From the NCBI GenBank assembly GCA_018902385.1, contig JABSSW010000034.1:248001-312000 (forward strand): DNA of 64,000 nucleotides, in the 5' to 3' direction. Below the pieces are notes generated by a model. That model saw only the letters and a program-made list of their open reading frames with translations. It did not search any database and had not been told where the DNA came from. Source of the DNA: Physcia stellaris (Eukaryota; Ascomycota; Lecanoromycetes; Caliciales; Physciaceae). Positions 1 to 10,353 of the stretch are shown here, one piece after another. The position numbers and the translations under genes are program-made. The number at the start of each line of letters is the position of its first letter. Position 1 is the first letter of the stretch.

Positions 1-1356
1 TGATTCATGTTATCGATATGATACAATTAATATCGAGACTTTTCATGCAAAGGAATTTGATTTGAAAAAAACTGAAAATTGCGACGATTGAATTGTAATC
101 AACAGACGATGTGTTCACGAAATTTCGCAAAAATTTAGAAAATGACATTGAAACGTTAACATATATCATACAAACAGAAATATCTTTTCAAAATCATCAA
201 TTTTTTGATTTATTTTCGTTGAACGTTTGATTGCAACGTCATTGCGACGACGATATTTCATAAATCAGCTCAACGAGAATTTGAAGTTTCGATATTGAAA
301 ACGATTTTCATGATCACGATTAATTCGCTTCGAATACAAACGTTGATAAATGTTTTGAATCGTATAAACAAATCATCGTTTATTGATGCGACGGTTTTGA
401 TTTCTGATTTCAATAAACAGCTCGATGAGCTCATTTTTCATAATGAATTCTCGATCACGAAAAATAAATTTGATTTTGCGTGTATTTTTTTTGCTGATTT
501 CGATATCGTGCTGTTTGTTGATTCAATTTTTGAGCATTTGTATCGTAATATTCAGTCGTTTTGACGTCATGTATCGATTGATAGACTTGTCTACACGATT
601 CTTGACGATGAGAGCATAATTGATAGCATCGAGTTTGATTTCACGAGTATAAAACATTCGACGACGTGTGATTTGATCGAGTTTTCAATTTGATTCAAAT
701 TTTTGTGCAAAAGAAATTTGTTCATCGAAATTTAATAATTGTACATGTTCGCGACGTTCTTGATTGAATAATTCGATGACAGCAGCGAAATCAATAAATC
801 GAAAGTTGCTCGATAAGGCTGATTGATTTGAATTCGAAAGAGGAGCAAACGATTTTGATTTTTCGAATTTGCTGAACAGCACGATTTTTGACGATTTTGA
901 AAGCAAAATCAAAACGTACGTCGTTCTGAAGAAGAAAAACAAAAGCATTACGTTTGAAAGATGATTTTTGAAAAAACTGAATGTGAAAAAAAGTCATAAT
1001 ATCGATATGTTGAAAAATAATAACGAAAATTGAACGAAATCATGATTCGAGCCTTTATAGAGAGAATTTGTAGAGCAATTTTCATACAAACTGATTTTTC
1101 AAGCGCGCGCATTCTGAAATCGTCAATCATAATCAATGAATAGATACGAAACAGTCAAAATATCAAAAAGTGCATATCAATTGTTTTGCAAATGAGATCG
1201 CTTCAAAATTGCGAACGGTAAACGATTCTATTGACTAAAAATTGCTTAGTCACTTTACTAATTGACTTATTAAACATTTTGACTTGTAAAACATTTTCGA
1301 TTATAAAACATCGTTCTAATCGAGGCCAAAACATATTTATGAATTATAATTTACTG
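1..1356. other. AT-rich RIP-like block, unidentified
   Basis: Strongly AT-rich sequence with the same look as the neighbouring retroelement: many TGA/TAA stops and few intact codons. Short open stretches exist on both strands (for example 295-564 plus, 685-948 minus), but I recognise no domain in them. The copia target duplication shows that position 1361 was joined to 6601 before insertion, so this block is not part of that element. It is either an older, degraded repeat or unique DNA reached by spreading RIP. Confidence 0.5.
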
Positions 1357-1361
1357 TCTTA

Positions 1362-1523
1362 TGTTGAAATACAGAATAATATGACTGAATCATGATGTGA
1401 CATACAATACATTCGATGAGTAAACTATCTAGAAAATCTATTTAACTACACGAATGTCATATCTATGTCATATGAAATTTTGACATTTATTGATTCAACA
1501 ACGAGCATCAGATTTTTTTGACA
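1362..1523 (-). repeat. copia 3' LTR (heavily RIPed)
   Basis: 162-bp terminal repeat, TG...CA ends, same length as the copy at 6434-6595. It carries many more T/A substitutions than that copy, for example a gatttttttgac stretch against gatctttctgac in the other LTR. It is the downstream LTR because the element is read on the minus strand. Confidence 0.93.
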
Positions 1524-1929
1524 CATTTTCATGAACTGAACTGCTCGTGATATTTTACTTTTTGAAATTCAATTGATCAACAAAACGATTGAATTTTATT
1601 TTATCGAGCGATTTAATAAATTCGTCAGCTGTCATTTCGTTAATAAAACAATACTCGAATAATATCGCTTTCTTGTTCATCTGCTTTTTAACGTAATGTC
1701 ATTGAACGTCAATATGTTTCGTTCGAAAATGAAATTTCGAATTTTCTGTTAATGCAATTGTTTTTTGATTGTTTGCTTTAATCGTGACAAAATGTTCAAA
1801 TAAATCGAAATTCAAATTCAATTTCTTCAACAATTGAGTGATTCAAATGATTTTTTTTGAAATTTGCGTTTGTGTCATATATTCGATTTCGCACGATGAC
1901 AAGATCACGCACGTTTGCAATTTAAAAAA

Positions 1930-4900
1930 TCAAATAATTGCATTTTCATGAAACGTAAATAAATAAACGTCAATTGAACGACGAATTGATAAATCGTTTG
2001 CATGATTCGCATCGATATAATCGACGAAATCATCAAAATATTCATATACGATAACATAGTTCTGAATATTTTTCAAATAACGCAAAATTCGTTTGACGAC
2101 TTTCATTGTCGTTTCAGAAAAATTTAAATTGTAACGAATCAATTTTTGTACAGCAAACGAGATATTCGATCTCGTTTGAATTCATAAATATATCAATGAT
2201 TCGACGATGATTTGATATTTTTTGATTTGTTGTACGATCGCTTTATAATTTTCATGAATTTTCAAATTCGTTTCGATTTTCATTGAAATTGATATTGATT
2301 TGCAATTTTTCATGTCGAAACGAATAAAAATTTTTTGAATGTAAATCGATTGCGATAACGAAAAAATCTTTTTTTCACGATCACGTGTAACGATCATGTT
2401 CAAATAATGATGACAAAAATCTAAATTCGTCATAAAAAATCTTTTATTCAAAATTTGCTTGAATTTCTTAATTGTTTTCGATTTTTTTGATTCAATAATG
2501 AGCAAATCGTTCACATATATCGAAACAATGAATCGTGTTTTTCGATTAATAAACATCGAATGATTCGATTTCAAACGTTCAAATTCTTGTGACTTCAAAA
2601 ACGTATTCAAAATTTGATATCATTCGCGAAAAAATTGTTTCAAATCATAAAAAACACGACGAAATATTCATATTCATTTTTTTTTTTCGAAATTTTCAAA
2701 TGATCAAATGTAAATTCGTTTTTTCAAAATCGAATTCAGAAAAACGATGACAATATTCATTTGCTCGACATTCAAATTTTTTTTCGCAATAATCGCGAAT
2801 ATCGTTTTGTAAAACATGAATTTGACGATCGAAACATATGTTTCGTTGAAATTAACATCATATGATTGTTCGAATTTTTTAACACATCATCTTGTTTTAA
2901 ATTTGAAAATTTCATTTTTCAAATCTCGCTTAATCTTGAAAACAATTCTAAAAGTGAATATTTTCGTTTCAATTGAGACACTTGACAATCGAACACGTTC
3001 GTACGTTTTCATCTTCTTATGAACGATCATTTTTGCGTCTAAAGTTGCTTTATGCTTCTTGACGTAAAAATCAGACAATGCTTCTTTGATTGTGAGTGAT
3101 TTTTCGTCGATAAATGCTTTGACTTTGACGAAATATGCTTGAATCAACTCAATGAGTTCACGAAAATCGTTTTCGGAATTCATATCATGATCGTAAGCGA
3201 AATCAAAATTCTTAACGACTGTGATTTGACGACAGTAAATCAACGTTGATGCTTTAACAAAATTCTCATAATAGTTTTTATTGACTATCATCGAGATCTG
3301 TTTATTTCAGTTGTTGAGATTTTCTCAATGCTCATTTAAACGTGATTTTGTTGAAAAATTTCGAATTCGAACTGATTTACGTTCAACAATCGTGAAATTC
3401 GAATGAGAATTCGAATGTAATATTCGATCGTCGAAATCAATATCAGTATTCGAATTCGAGTTCACGTTAATGAAATTCACATTCGTATCATTCATATTCA
3501 CGTCATTTGCATTATTTGAAATCGAATTTTCAAAATTCGTAATCATTTCAATATTTTTCGTTGATTTTGCGAAATTTGATTTTCTATTATGATTAAATTG
3601 CGAAATTGATTTTTTTTCATCGATAATATCGATATTTGCAATAAAAATGTTTTGAATAGTAACATTTTGAATAGAAATATTTTGATCATTCGTATCAACG
3701 ATTTCATTTTTCGATTGATCATCGAATTCAAAAAATGTTCAATTGTAAATTTTGTTGAAATATTTCAACATATATGACTCGTCAAAATGAACGTTTTTTG
3801 CTGTAATAATTTTTTTAGAAATCGAATTTCACAAACGATATTGATTAATATCAACATATTTCAGAAATTTGCATTTAATTTCTTTCGAATTGAGTTTTTT
3901 TTGATCAAATTTTTTCTTGAATAACGCTAGTCAGACATCGCAATCAATAAAACGTAAATGATTCAAATTTGATCTTTTATCGAAATAAATCTCGTAAAGA
4001 ATAACATGTTGAATTCGCAATCGAATGCAAAAAAATCGATTTCGAAAATAAACAATCGTTTTCAGTATTTCATTTCATAAAAACGCAAACAAATCATTAT
4101 TTTTCAAAATGACACGAATTGCATTCATTATCGTGTAATTTTTTCGTTTTGACATTTCATTCTGTTGCTTTGCATAAAATGCAAACGACTTTCATAAAAC
4201 ATCAAGCTTCTTGAAAAATTTGTCAATTTTTTTGTTTTTGATTTCATCGTTTTCATCAAAACGTCATCGTTTAACAAAATAATCAAACGTTTGAATCTTA
4301 ATCATGAACATAAAGTCTTTTTTCAAATTCGTGAAAAATTCGTTCTTGATGATATACAAATACAAAAACAATAATTTTGTAGTTTTATTTCTTTTCAAAC
4401 AATAGTAATTCTTGTTGTTTCACGTGAATGAAATAATGAAATTTTCTAAATCTGAATCGAACATCGCGTTTTTTTCGTATACAGAATTTTGAAAACGACG
4501 AGAAAATTTCAATTTCGATTTGTTTGTATTGCAATTTTCACATTGAGAAATTGATTTCGACTTGTTAATTAAATTAACGTCATCAGTCATATTTTGCAAT
4601 CGAATAAAATTCGATCGATTCAAATGTTCTGTGCGACGATATCACAATTGCATCGCTTTTTCGCTGTATTTAGAATTCGAATACAAAACAGTCGAATAAA
4701 CAACGTAATGTGTTTTCTGTCTGATCAAATTAAATGAATATTGATTTTTATTTTTGAATGAGTGTAACACAATTCTATTTGATTCTTTGTGATACATTGT
4801 ACACTTTTTCTGATCGAAAATAACGAATTCGTCGTTCTTGATGAAATGAATCGTCGAAAATAAATTCGCATTGAGTTTCGATACGTGTAAAATTTCAAAC

Positions 4901-5596
4901 AGAATGATCGAAATCTCGATATCATTGAACAACAATTTTGTAAATTTAATTGTTTTCTTATCGACGATAGATATATTGTGATCGTTTGCAATGAACATTT
5001 TTTTTTGCGTGAACAGTTCATTGTATTCGATGAAATCGTGACGATTCGACGTCATATGTTTTGTACAATTCGAATCGACAAATCATTCGACAATCATAAA
5101 TGCAAAATCGTGTTTTGAAAAAATTACGTCGATAACAAACGCAACGAAATAAACGACAATATTTGAAAAATTCGACGATTTATCATCGTTTTTTCTATTT
5201 TTTTTTTTTTTTTTTTTTCTTTGATTTTTTTTTTATTTTTTTGTTTTTTGATTTTTTTCGAACTTTTTTTTGAATTTGTGTCTTTTTTTTTTTCATTTTT
5301 TTTTCAGATGTGAATGTTTGATAAAGCATTTTCATTTTCAATGAGTTTTTGCACATTTTGTTACAGAACAAAAATTTTTTATTTTTTTATCTTTTGATTT
5401 TTTTTTTTTTCGAGTGTTTTTTGACGATTTGAGCATCTCGATTCATTTGAGCACGAAAAACAATTGTCTGATCATTTTTCTTGTTCATGCGATTCAATTC
5501 TTGAAAATTGATCGTTATCTTCTCGAAAGACGGCAATTTTCTGCTTGTAATGACTCGAAAAACATACTTCTTGAAATGATCGTTCAAATTTGACAA
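1930..5596 (-). pseudogene. copia gag-pol polyprotein remnant
   Basis: Fragments of one polyprotein can be followed in order. A short gag-like stretch lies at 5387-5596. A protease/pre-integrase part lies at 4642-5055, with the ILHVSKLNANLFS type motif (usual LHVP.L..NLLS). A CENCNTNKSK zinc-type motif of the gag-pre-integrase domain lies at 4420-4623. Reverse transcriptase lies at 2182-2610 (YVNDLLI; then FCHHYLNMIVTRD and LSQSIYIQKIF, both copia hallmarks). RNase H-adjacent sequence lies at 1930-2142 (KRILRYLKN; later YIDANHANDL...RRSIDVYLF). Frames are broken by stops between and within the fragments. A T-rich low-complexity tract (about 5190-5300) is an A-rich, lysine-coding part of the polyprotein on the coding strand. 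Confidence 0.88.
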
Positions 5597-6410
5597 GAAA
5601 TTTGATACAACTGTTCATTTTTTCATTGAAAAGTTCATATTTCGAAGATTTCGTTGCAAAAATTGAAAAATGACGATAAAGTTACTAAAATCGTTATTGC
5701 AAAAAACTAAAATAATGATGACAAATTTCTGATATGTTGTATGACGTAACGTGAAATCGACGTCAAAATATTGTTGTTGTAAAACATTTCAAACGTCGAA
5801 AATCGAATTCAAGTCGTTAATCAAATCAGCGAATATTGAATCGAATTTGTTGTAAATATATTTTTTCGCAACACGCGCATGATCGTTGTAAATTTTGATA
5901 TTAATCATTCATTCAACAAATGTTGAATTGTTTTTGAATCGTTTTTTCAAATTTTCAATGTTAAATTTCGATCGATTTGAATTTGAATAAACGCAAACGT
6001 ATCAAACATTCATTGTTTGTAAAACATTTTTGATTTTGCGACGTTATGATTTGTAATTATCGAAATCACGTAAATTTTCGAAATTTCAAAACGTGAAATT
6101 CGAATTCAATTCATCGATTTTGATATTTTTCAAATTTTTCATGACGCGTAAAGTGATGATGAAATTATCGAATTTAAAATGTGAAAATGTTTGTATCGAA
6201 AATTGAAAAATGAAATGAAACGATTATCACGTGAAAATGAATATTCGAATATGATTGATTCAGAAATTCGAGTTGATGATTACTAAATCAAATTCGAAAT
6301 GTTTTTTTTTTGAATTTTTGAAAGCGAATATCACAATTTTCACGTTTCAACAACTGAATATTTGCAGTTGAGTGACTAGAAACGAATATCAAAAATAAAA
6401 GCGATTCAAT

Positions 6411-6433
6411 CGCGAAAGCGAGAACTCATAATT
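6411..6433 (-). promoter_or_regulatory. copia primer-binding site, half-tRNA type
   Basis: Directly inside the 5' LTR the minus strand reads TTATGAGTTCTCGC. This resembles the complement of the anticodon arm of initiator methionine tRNA (CTCATAA core), with the middle GCC/CC positions changed in the RIP direction. Priming from an internally cut initiator tRNA is known for Drosophila copia and yeast Ty5. The tRNA comparison is from memory, so the match is provisional. Confidence 0.55.
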
Positions 6434-6595
6434 TGTTGAAATACAAAATAATATGATTGAATCATGATGTGACATACATTGCATTCGATAGGAATTAACT
6501 AGAAGGCCTACTTAACTCTACACGAATGTCATATCTATGTCATATGAGGTCTTGGCACTCATTGACCCAGCAACGAGCATCAGATCTTTCTGACA
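6434..6595 (-). repeat. copia 5' LTR (partly RIPed)
   Basis: 162-bp terminal repeat matching 1362-1523. Mutation load is graded: the inner end is AT-rich, while the outer part (from about 6500) keeps GC-containing sequence, so RIP appears to fade within the LTR toward unique DNA. It is followed by the target duplication TCTTA at 6596-6600. Confidence 0.93.
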
Positions 6596-6600
6596 TCTTA

Positions 6601-6977
6601 TTGGTCAATTAATGCGGTAGTCGACTTGCGATCATCCTTGACGCGCGCCGAGAGCGTTCACGGCATCTTCATCTCAAGACAATTTGGGAATGTCACTTCA
6701 CCACTTTCTCAACGAGTTGAAGCATTACCCAAGGAATCTTCCACTATAACGGAATCCACGTAAACATTTGAGAGTTGTGGTCTTGGTCCAAATATTGTTC
6801 AATGAGGCTAATGGTTTTGATAAATTCTAAGATAAACTACTTGATCGACAGTGCGCAGATCTCTTCCCCCGCCACCACCCAAGAGCCTCATCAGTGTATG
6901 ACATTCCAAAGTCGTAATAACTCTTGCTAATTCAAATGACGGCTAGCCCGTCTGAAAGCCTGTCTGTACCACTCCCT
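6601..6977. other. Spacer between copia element and precursor gene
   Basis: Normal-GC sequence, no convincing ORF. It should contain the 3' untranslated region of the minus-strand precursor gene. The precursor reading frame could continue past its TAG through 6978-6932 and end at a TAG there, 16 codons on. Confidence 0.5.
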
Positions 6978-7471
6978 CTAATAAGAGTCAGGATAGGCAA
7001 TAGCATCCTCTTTGGCCTCCCTCTTGTATGAGTCGGGGTACGCGATAGCATCCTCTTTGGCTTTTCTCTTGTATGAATCTGGATAAGCAATAGCAGCGTC
7101 GTTCGCCTCCCTCTTATAGGAGTCAGGGTATGCTATGGCATTTTCGGTTGCCTCTCTTTTGTAAAAATCGGAGTAGGCAATGGCATCCCCGCTGGCCTCT
7201 CTCTTGTATGAATCAGGGTAGGCTATGGCATCCTCTTTCGCGCTGCGTCTGTACGAGTCTGGGTAGGCTATGAAGTCTTCCCCTGCCTTTCTCTTGTAGT
7301 TGTCAGGGTATGCGATAGCCTGATCTGTAGAATCCCGCCTTTCAGCTTCTTACGTCGTCAGCCTTGAAGTTAAGCCGATGGGGAGTTACCCTTTAGGGAT
7401 AGAGACCTACCCAGCGGCACCGCTATAGCGGTCGCAACCAGAGCGTGCAAGAGAATTGTAGAGGTACGCAT
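6978..7471 (-). CDS. Dikaritin-type RiPP precursor (UstA-like), eight core repeats
   Basis: Two exons on the minus strand: 7471-7411, an intron at 7410-7349 (62 bp, GTAGGT donor, CTGAC branch point, TAAG acceptor), and 7348-6978. The join is in phase and gives 143 residues. Exon 1 encodes a secretion signal (MRTSTILLHALVATAIA, then VPL). Exon 2 starts with a dibasic RR and then holds eight units of about 15 residues: five-residue acidic spacer, core AIAYPDSY, KR. Cores in order: AIAYPDNY, FIAYPDSY, AIAYPDSY, AIAYSDFY, then AIAYPDSY four times. Linkers are KR except one RR, and the last core ends at the stop. KR followed by EA is the classic Kex2/dipeptidase pattern. Family knowledge: ustiloxin, phomopsin and asperipin precursors have a signal peptide and Kex2-separated Tyr-containing cores, and they sit beside UstYa genes. 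That holds here. The core is not one I know. The product is unknown; some relatives are mycotoxins. Confidence 0.9.
6981..7334 (-). repeat. 45-bp coding tandem repeat (8 units)
   Basis: Seven full 45-bp units (7334-7020 on the minus strand) plus a final 39-bp unit (7019-6981) that stops before the dibasic codons. Units differ mainly at third positions and in the spacer, while the core codons for IAY and the terminal Tyr are kept in all eight. That pattern suggests selection on the peptide, not a recent slippage array. Confidence 0.93.
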
Positions 7472-8210
7472 TCTGAACGAAGACCAGGTTCAATCAAGAA
7501 ATCTTAATTGATATGCAGATTGATAGAGTTGGGCTGTTCGACCTTCGCGATTTCTAAAGCGGGAGACGTAGGTAGATAGCAAGATGGACAATGTAATGTC
7601 AGCCTGAGATACGGTGTACTTAAATCAGCGGTCAAGGTCCCTCGCTCGGACCTCCTCCCTCGTGATTAGCATACAGCTCTAGAGCCTCCATTCGATTCCG
7701 ATGCCCCACAGCAGCGTCGCAGCTCACGGTCAGGAGAGATCCTAATGGCACAGCAGCGTCGCAACTCACGGTCAGGTGGGATCCTAATGGAGCGTCAGTT
7801 GTCGGACGGACGCCTTGCTATGCTCGTTTAGCAGTTCTGATTCGGCCGAACTTTAACCTAAGAGTGCTGGTCAAGAACTCAGGCAAACCTGCAGCTTGCA
7901 TTAGGTACATCACGCTACTATATCCCACGTAGCAAGGCTCACCAACCGGCCCAATACAGTCACATACATATGCATTCTGTTGTGGTCACCACTGAAGCAG
8001 CCGGAGTGTCTGCATACAAACTTGACGGTGTGGACAAAGCCCGGCAATAGCAGTCCCGATCCTTCTGCGCTACATTCCTCGAAGGTGAGGGGTCGTACCA
8101 GAGCAAGTATGAAGTGATTCGTGACTACAGCCGCTCAAGAATAGTGACAGCTACATCTTCGCAAAGAGAGAGATCTCTGATCGCAGCTGCTCTGTGTTGA
8201 TGAGCTGACA
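7472..8210. promoter_or_regulatory. Bidirectional promoter region, precursor / UstYa-1
   Basis: A 739-bp stretch without a convincing ORF between the divergent precursor gene and the first UstYa gene. It contains the 42-bp tandem duplication at 7708-7791. A shared regulator for both genes is plausible, but I cannot name a binding site. Confidence 0.5.
7708..7791. repeat. 42-bp tandem duplication in shared promoter
   Basis: Two adjacent copies (7708-7749 and 7750-7791) that begin ACAGCAGCGTCGCA and end CCTAATGG. They differ at only a few positions. The duplication lies between the precursor and UstYa-1 start codons. Confidence 0.9.
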
Positions 8211-9004
8211 ATGGCTTCGGAAGGAGCACCGTTTTTGCCTCACAAGGAAGTAAAATTGGATCCGGACCATACCTATCAAGCGACATATTCAAAGCAGCGT
8301 CAATGGTCAAGAGCACTCCTCACACACTTCGGTCTCATAGTGTTGTACACCGTCATCACCATCTTCTTGATCAGATCCCAACGACAGATTGTCGTTCGCC
8401 CACCAGCGGCCGTCGACAATCTTCAATTTAGTTACAGTCCTATGCTGTTCCATAGGCTTAATTCCACTCCCTACGCTGGTCCACCTTCCCCAGAACTTGA
8501 TATGGCTTGGGATACTCTGCTAGCTCCAATGCATATCGCTGTATCCAAAGCCGAACTGGAGCGCGACAATCAAGAATCCGTCGCTCTGCCCGAGAGCGGC
8601 GGATATCTCGGTTGGCTAGGTGTGTTCCATGAACTACATTGCATCGTGAGTCATCTGTGCTTGATCACTCGCTGATACATGGACTGACGGCGTTGAAGAG
8701 GATGCTCCGCGAATGGAACTACCGCTCCTACTACCATCAAAACCTGTCCAAGAAAGAAGAGGAGCATCTCGGACAGCATGCGGATCATTGCTTTGAGATG
8801 CTGCGTCAATCCGCAGTTTGCCATGCTGATGCTTCGCTCACTACTTTCGCGTGGCATCCTGAGCGGTCGAGACCGATGTTCAATGCGAGCGAGTCGTTGC
8901 ATACGTGCGTGGATTGGGATGTGCTTATGAGGTCTATGGAGAATAGGGTGGTGGATGAGGCGGAGATACTACGGTTGCAAAACCCGTTGTCGCAGAACGG
9001 ATGA
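8211..9004 (+). CDS. UstYa-family (DUF3328) oxidase 1
   Basis: Exons 8211-8645 and 8699-9004, with a 53-bp intron (GTGAGT donor, CTGAC branch, phase 0); 246 residues. A short cytosolic N-terminus is followed by one membrane helix at about residues 36-56 (LLTHFGLIVLYTVITIFLI), then a lumenal domain. Both copies of the family HxxHC motif are present: HELHC just before the intron and HADHC in exon 2. A late CVDWDVL element matches the usual C-terminal C.DW motif. UstYa proteins are thought to be copper-dependent oxidases that close ether or C-C macrocycles on RiPP core peptides and hydroxylate side chains. Its location next to the repeat precursor fits this. The start ATG is the first in frame before the helix. 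Confidence 0.92.
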
Positions 9005-9085
9005 GCTATTCCCACAGCTCTCGAAGTGGTTCTAGGCCGTGGATTAGAGTACAGATCTCATGCAATTTCATACCATCCAGTAACT

Positions 9086-9918
9086 TTAATCATCGTGCCC
9101 GTGATGCGCATGTTCCCTCTCATCGCCATGCCCGTGAACCCGAGGATCCTGCTTCCAAGCCTGCCATTTCCTCGTCCACGCAATCAGTTCCCCCCAATCC
9201 TTGCACTGGTGCTGGGTACCGAACCCCGTCACGCCACCGATCTCCGGGTCCTTCACTTCCACCGTGAGATCCGGCTGACACATCAGACTCTGCCGGATCA
9301 AATCGATACAGTGTCTAATATGTGCTGGGCTGTACATCATGGGGATCTCACTGTCGTCCACTTTCTCGCCAACGATAGCTGCCGAGTGGAGGGCCCAGTA
9401 GCCTTGGCGGATGCCGTCCTGCCGGTCATTCTAGTCAGACACTACAAGTACGAACAACGGAGGAAGAGTAGGGACAAGCGCAGACAGGGAAGAGAAGACG
9501 AACAAGACAGTGGAGCTGGTGGAACACGGCCCACGCAGAGCGCTGTGGTGCGAGATCGGGATGCTTGAAGAAGCCGCCTTGTTCCGGGAAGATGGATGCC
9601 CACGCCGCGTTCGAAAGATTCGACGGTGCTGCGCCGAAAGTGCGGTTGTAGCGGAAGATTTCTTTGCGGTTGGATACTTTTTTCAAACGTTAGTCTTCAC
9701 GATGATCCAGCTAGATTCAGAGTGGGGACCTTACGATTGATCCCAGGGTCAGCGTTGAGGGAAACGGAGAGGCGGCCGGTATAAAAGCCCGTAAGAGCGC
9801 TTGCGACAACGATAGCTGTGGTGATCCAAATGGTGGGGTATTTGTAATGCGAGCGAACTCGAGAGCCGCCATTGACCGCTTCGTATTTGTATTGTCTGTT
9901 GCGAAAAATTTGGAACAT
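9086..9918 (-). CDS. UstYa-family (DUF3328) oxidase 2
   Basis: Three exons on the minus strand: 9918-9735, 9676-9504, 9418-9086; introns of 58 and 85 bp; 229 residues. The second donor is the weak GTTCGT, but phase and family alignment support it. One membrane helix near residues 27-46 (TIWITTAIVVASALTGFYTG) precedes the lumenal domain. Motifs are HQLHC, then DGIRQGYW, then HIRHC and CKDWGELIAW. The tail is rich in His and acidic residues. It is convergent with UstYa-1 (gap of 81 bp) and divergent from the methyltransferase at 10354. Clusters of this kind often hold two or more UstYa genes that act as a pair on one peptide. Confidence 0.92.
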
Positions 9919-10353
9919 TGTTGGACGTCTTAGAAAATGAAATCATAGTACGAAATTCCTGAGTCGGGCAACAAGAGGGTTGGGCGGGATTTGGTTTATC
10001 TACCTACGGTATTCTATAGGTAGCGGTGCGGGGCGAGTTATTGCAGCATAGCGCACAGGGTGGTTCTACTAGTAAGCTTAGGAGCCTCATGAGGTACCCT
10101 AAATACATGTAGCATCAGCATAGCCTGTATTTCGTCGGCTAAGGGGCTTCAGAAAAGCTGCATAGACCCCGAAGACATGCACACCGAACATTCCGCCAGA
10201 ATATTCCCCGAAATTCTGTTCTGGGACATTGGTCGGGACTCTTCACACTCACCTCTCCACCTTTCTATGCTAGTTTATGTCAGGTCTGTTTTCTGCGAAC
10301 GTAAAGCACTTGAAGCATAGAGTACACCGTCAGTACAGTGGTTCCGGAGTACA
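9919..10353. promoter_or_regulatory. Divergent promoter, UstYa-2 / methyltransferase 1
   Basis: 435 bp without a coding signal between two divergent start codons. No specific regulator site recognised. Confidence 0.45.

Larger units (their letters stand above)
1362..6595 (-). mobile_element. Ty1/copia LTR retrotransposon, RIP-inactivated
   Basis: A complete 5234-bp element lies on the minus strand. It is bounded by two 162-bp repeats that start TGTTGAAATAC and end TGACA (1362-1523 and 6434-6595). The flanking 5-bp sequences are identical: TCTTA at 1357-1361 and at 6596-6600, a typical target duplication. Domain order on the minus strand is gag-like, protease/pre-integrase, integrase region, reverse transcriptase, RNase H, which is the copia order. 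The coding part is riddled with stops, and the catalytic YVDD has become YVND, as G-to-A RIP would produce. It is therefore non-autonomous. It ends 378 bp from the stop of the RiPP precursor gene. Confidence 0.93.

Noticed and set aside
8806-9015. Minus-strand ORF opposite UstYa-1
   Set aside because: Shadow frame of the UstYa exon; no start context or domain.
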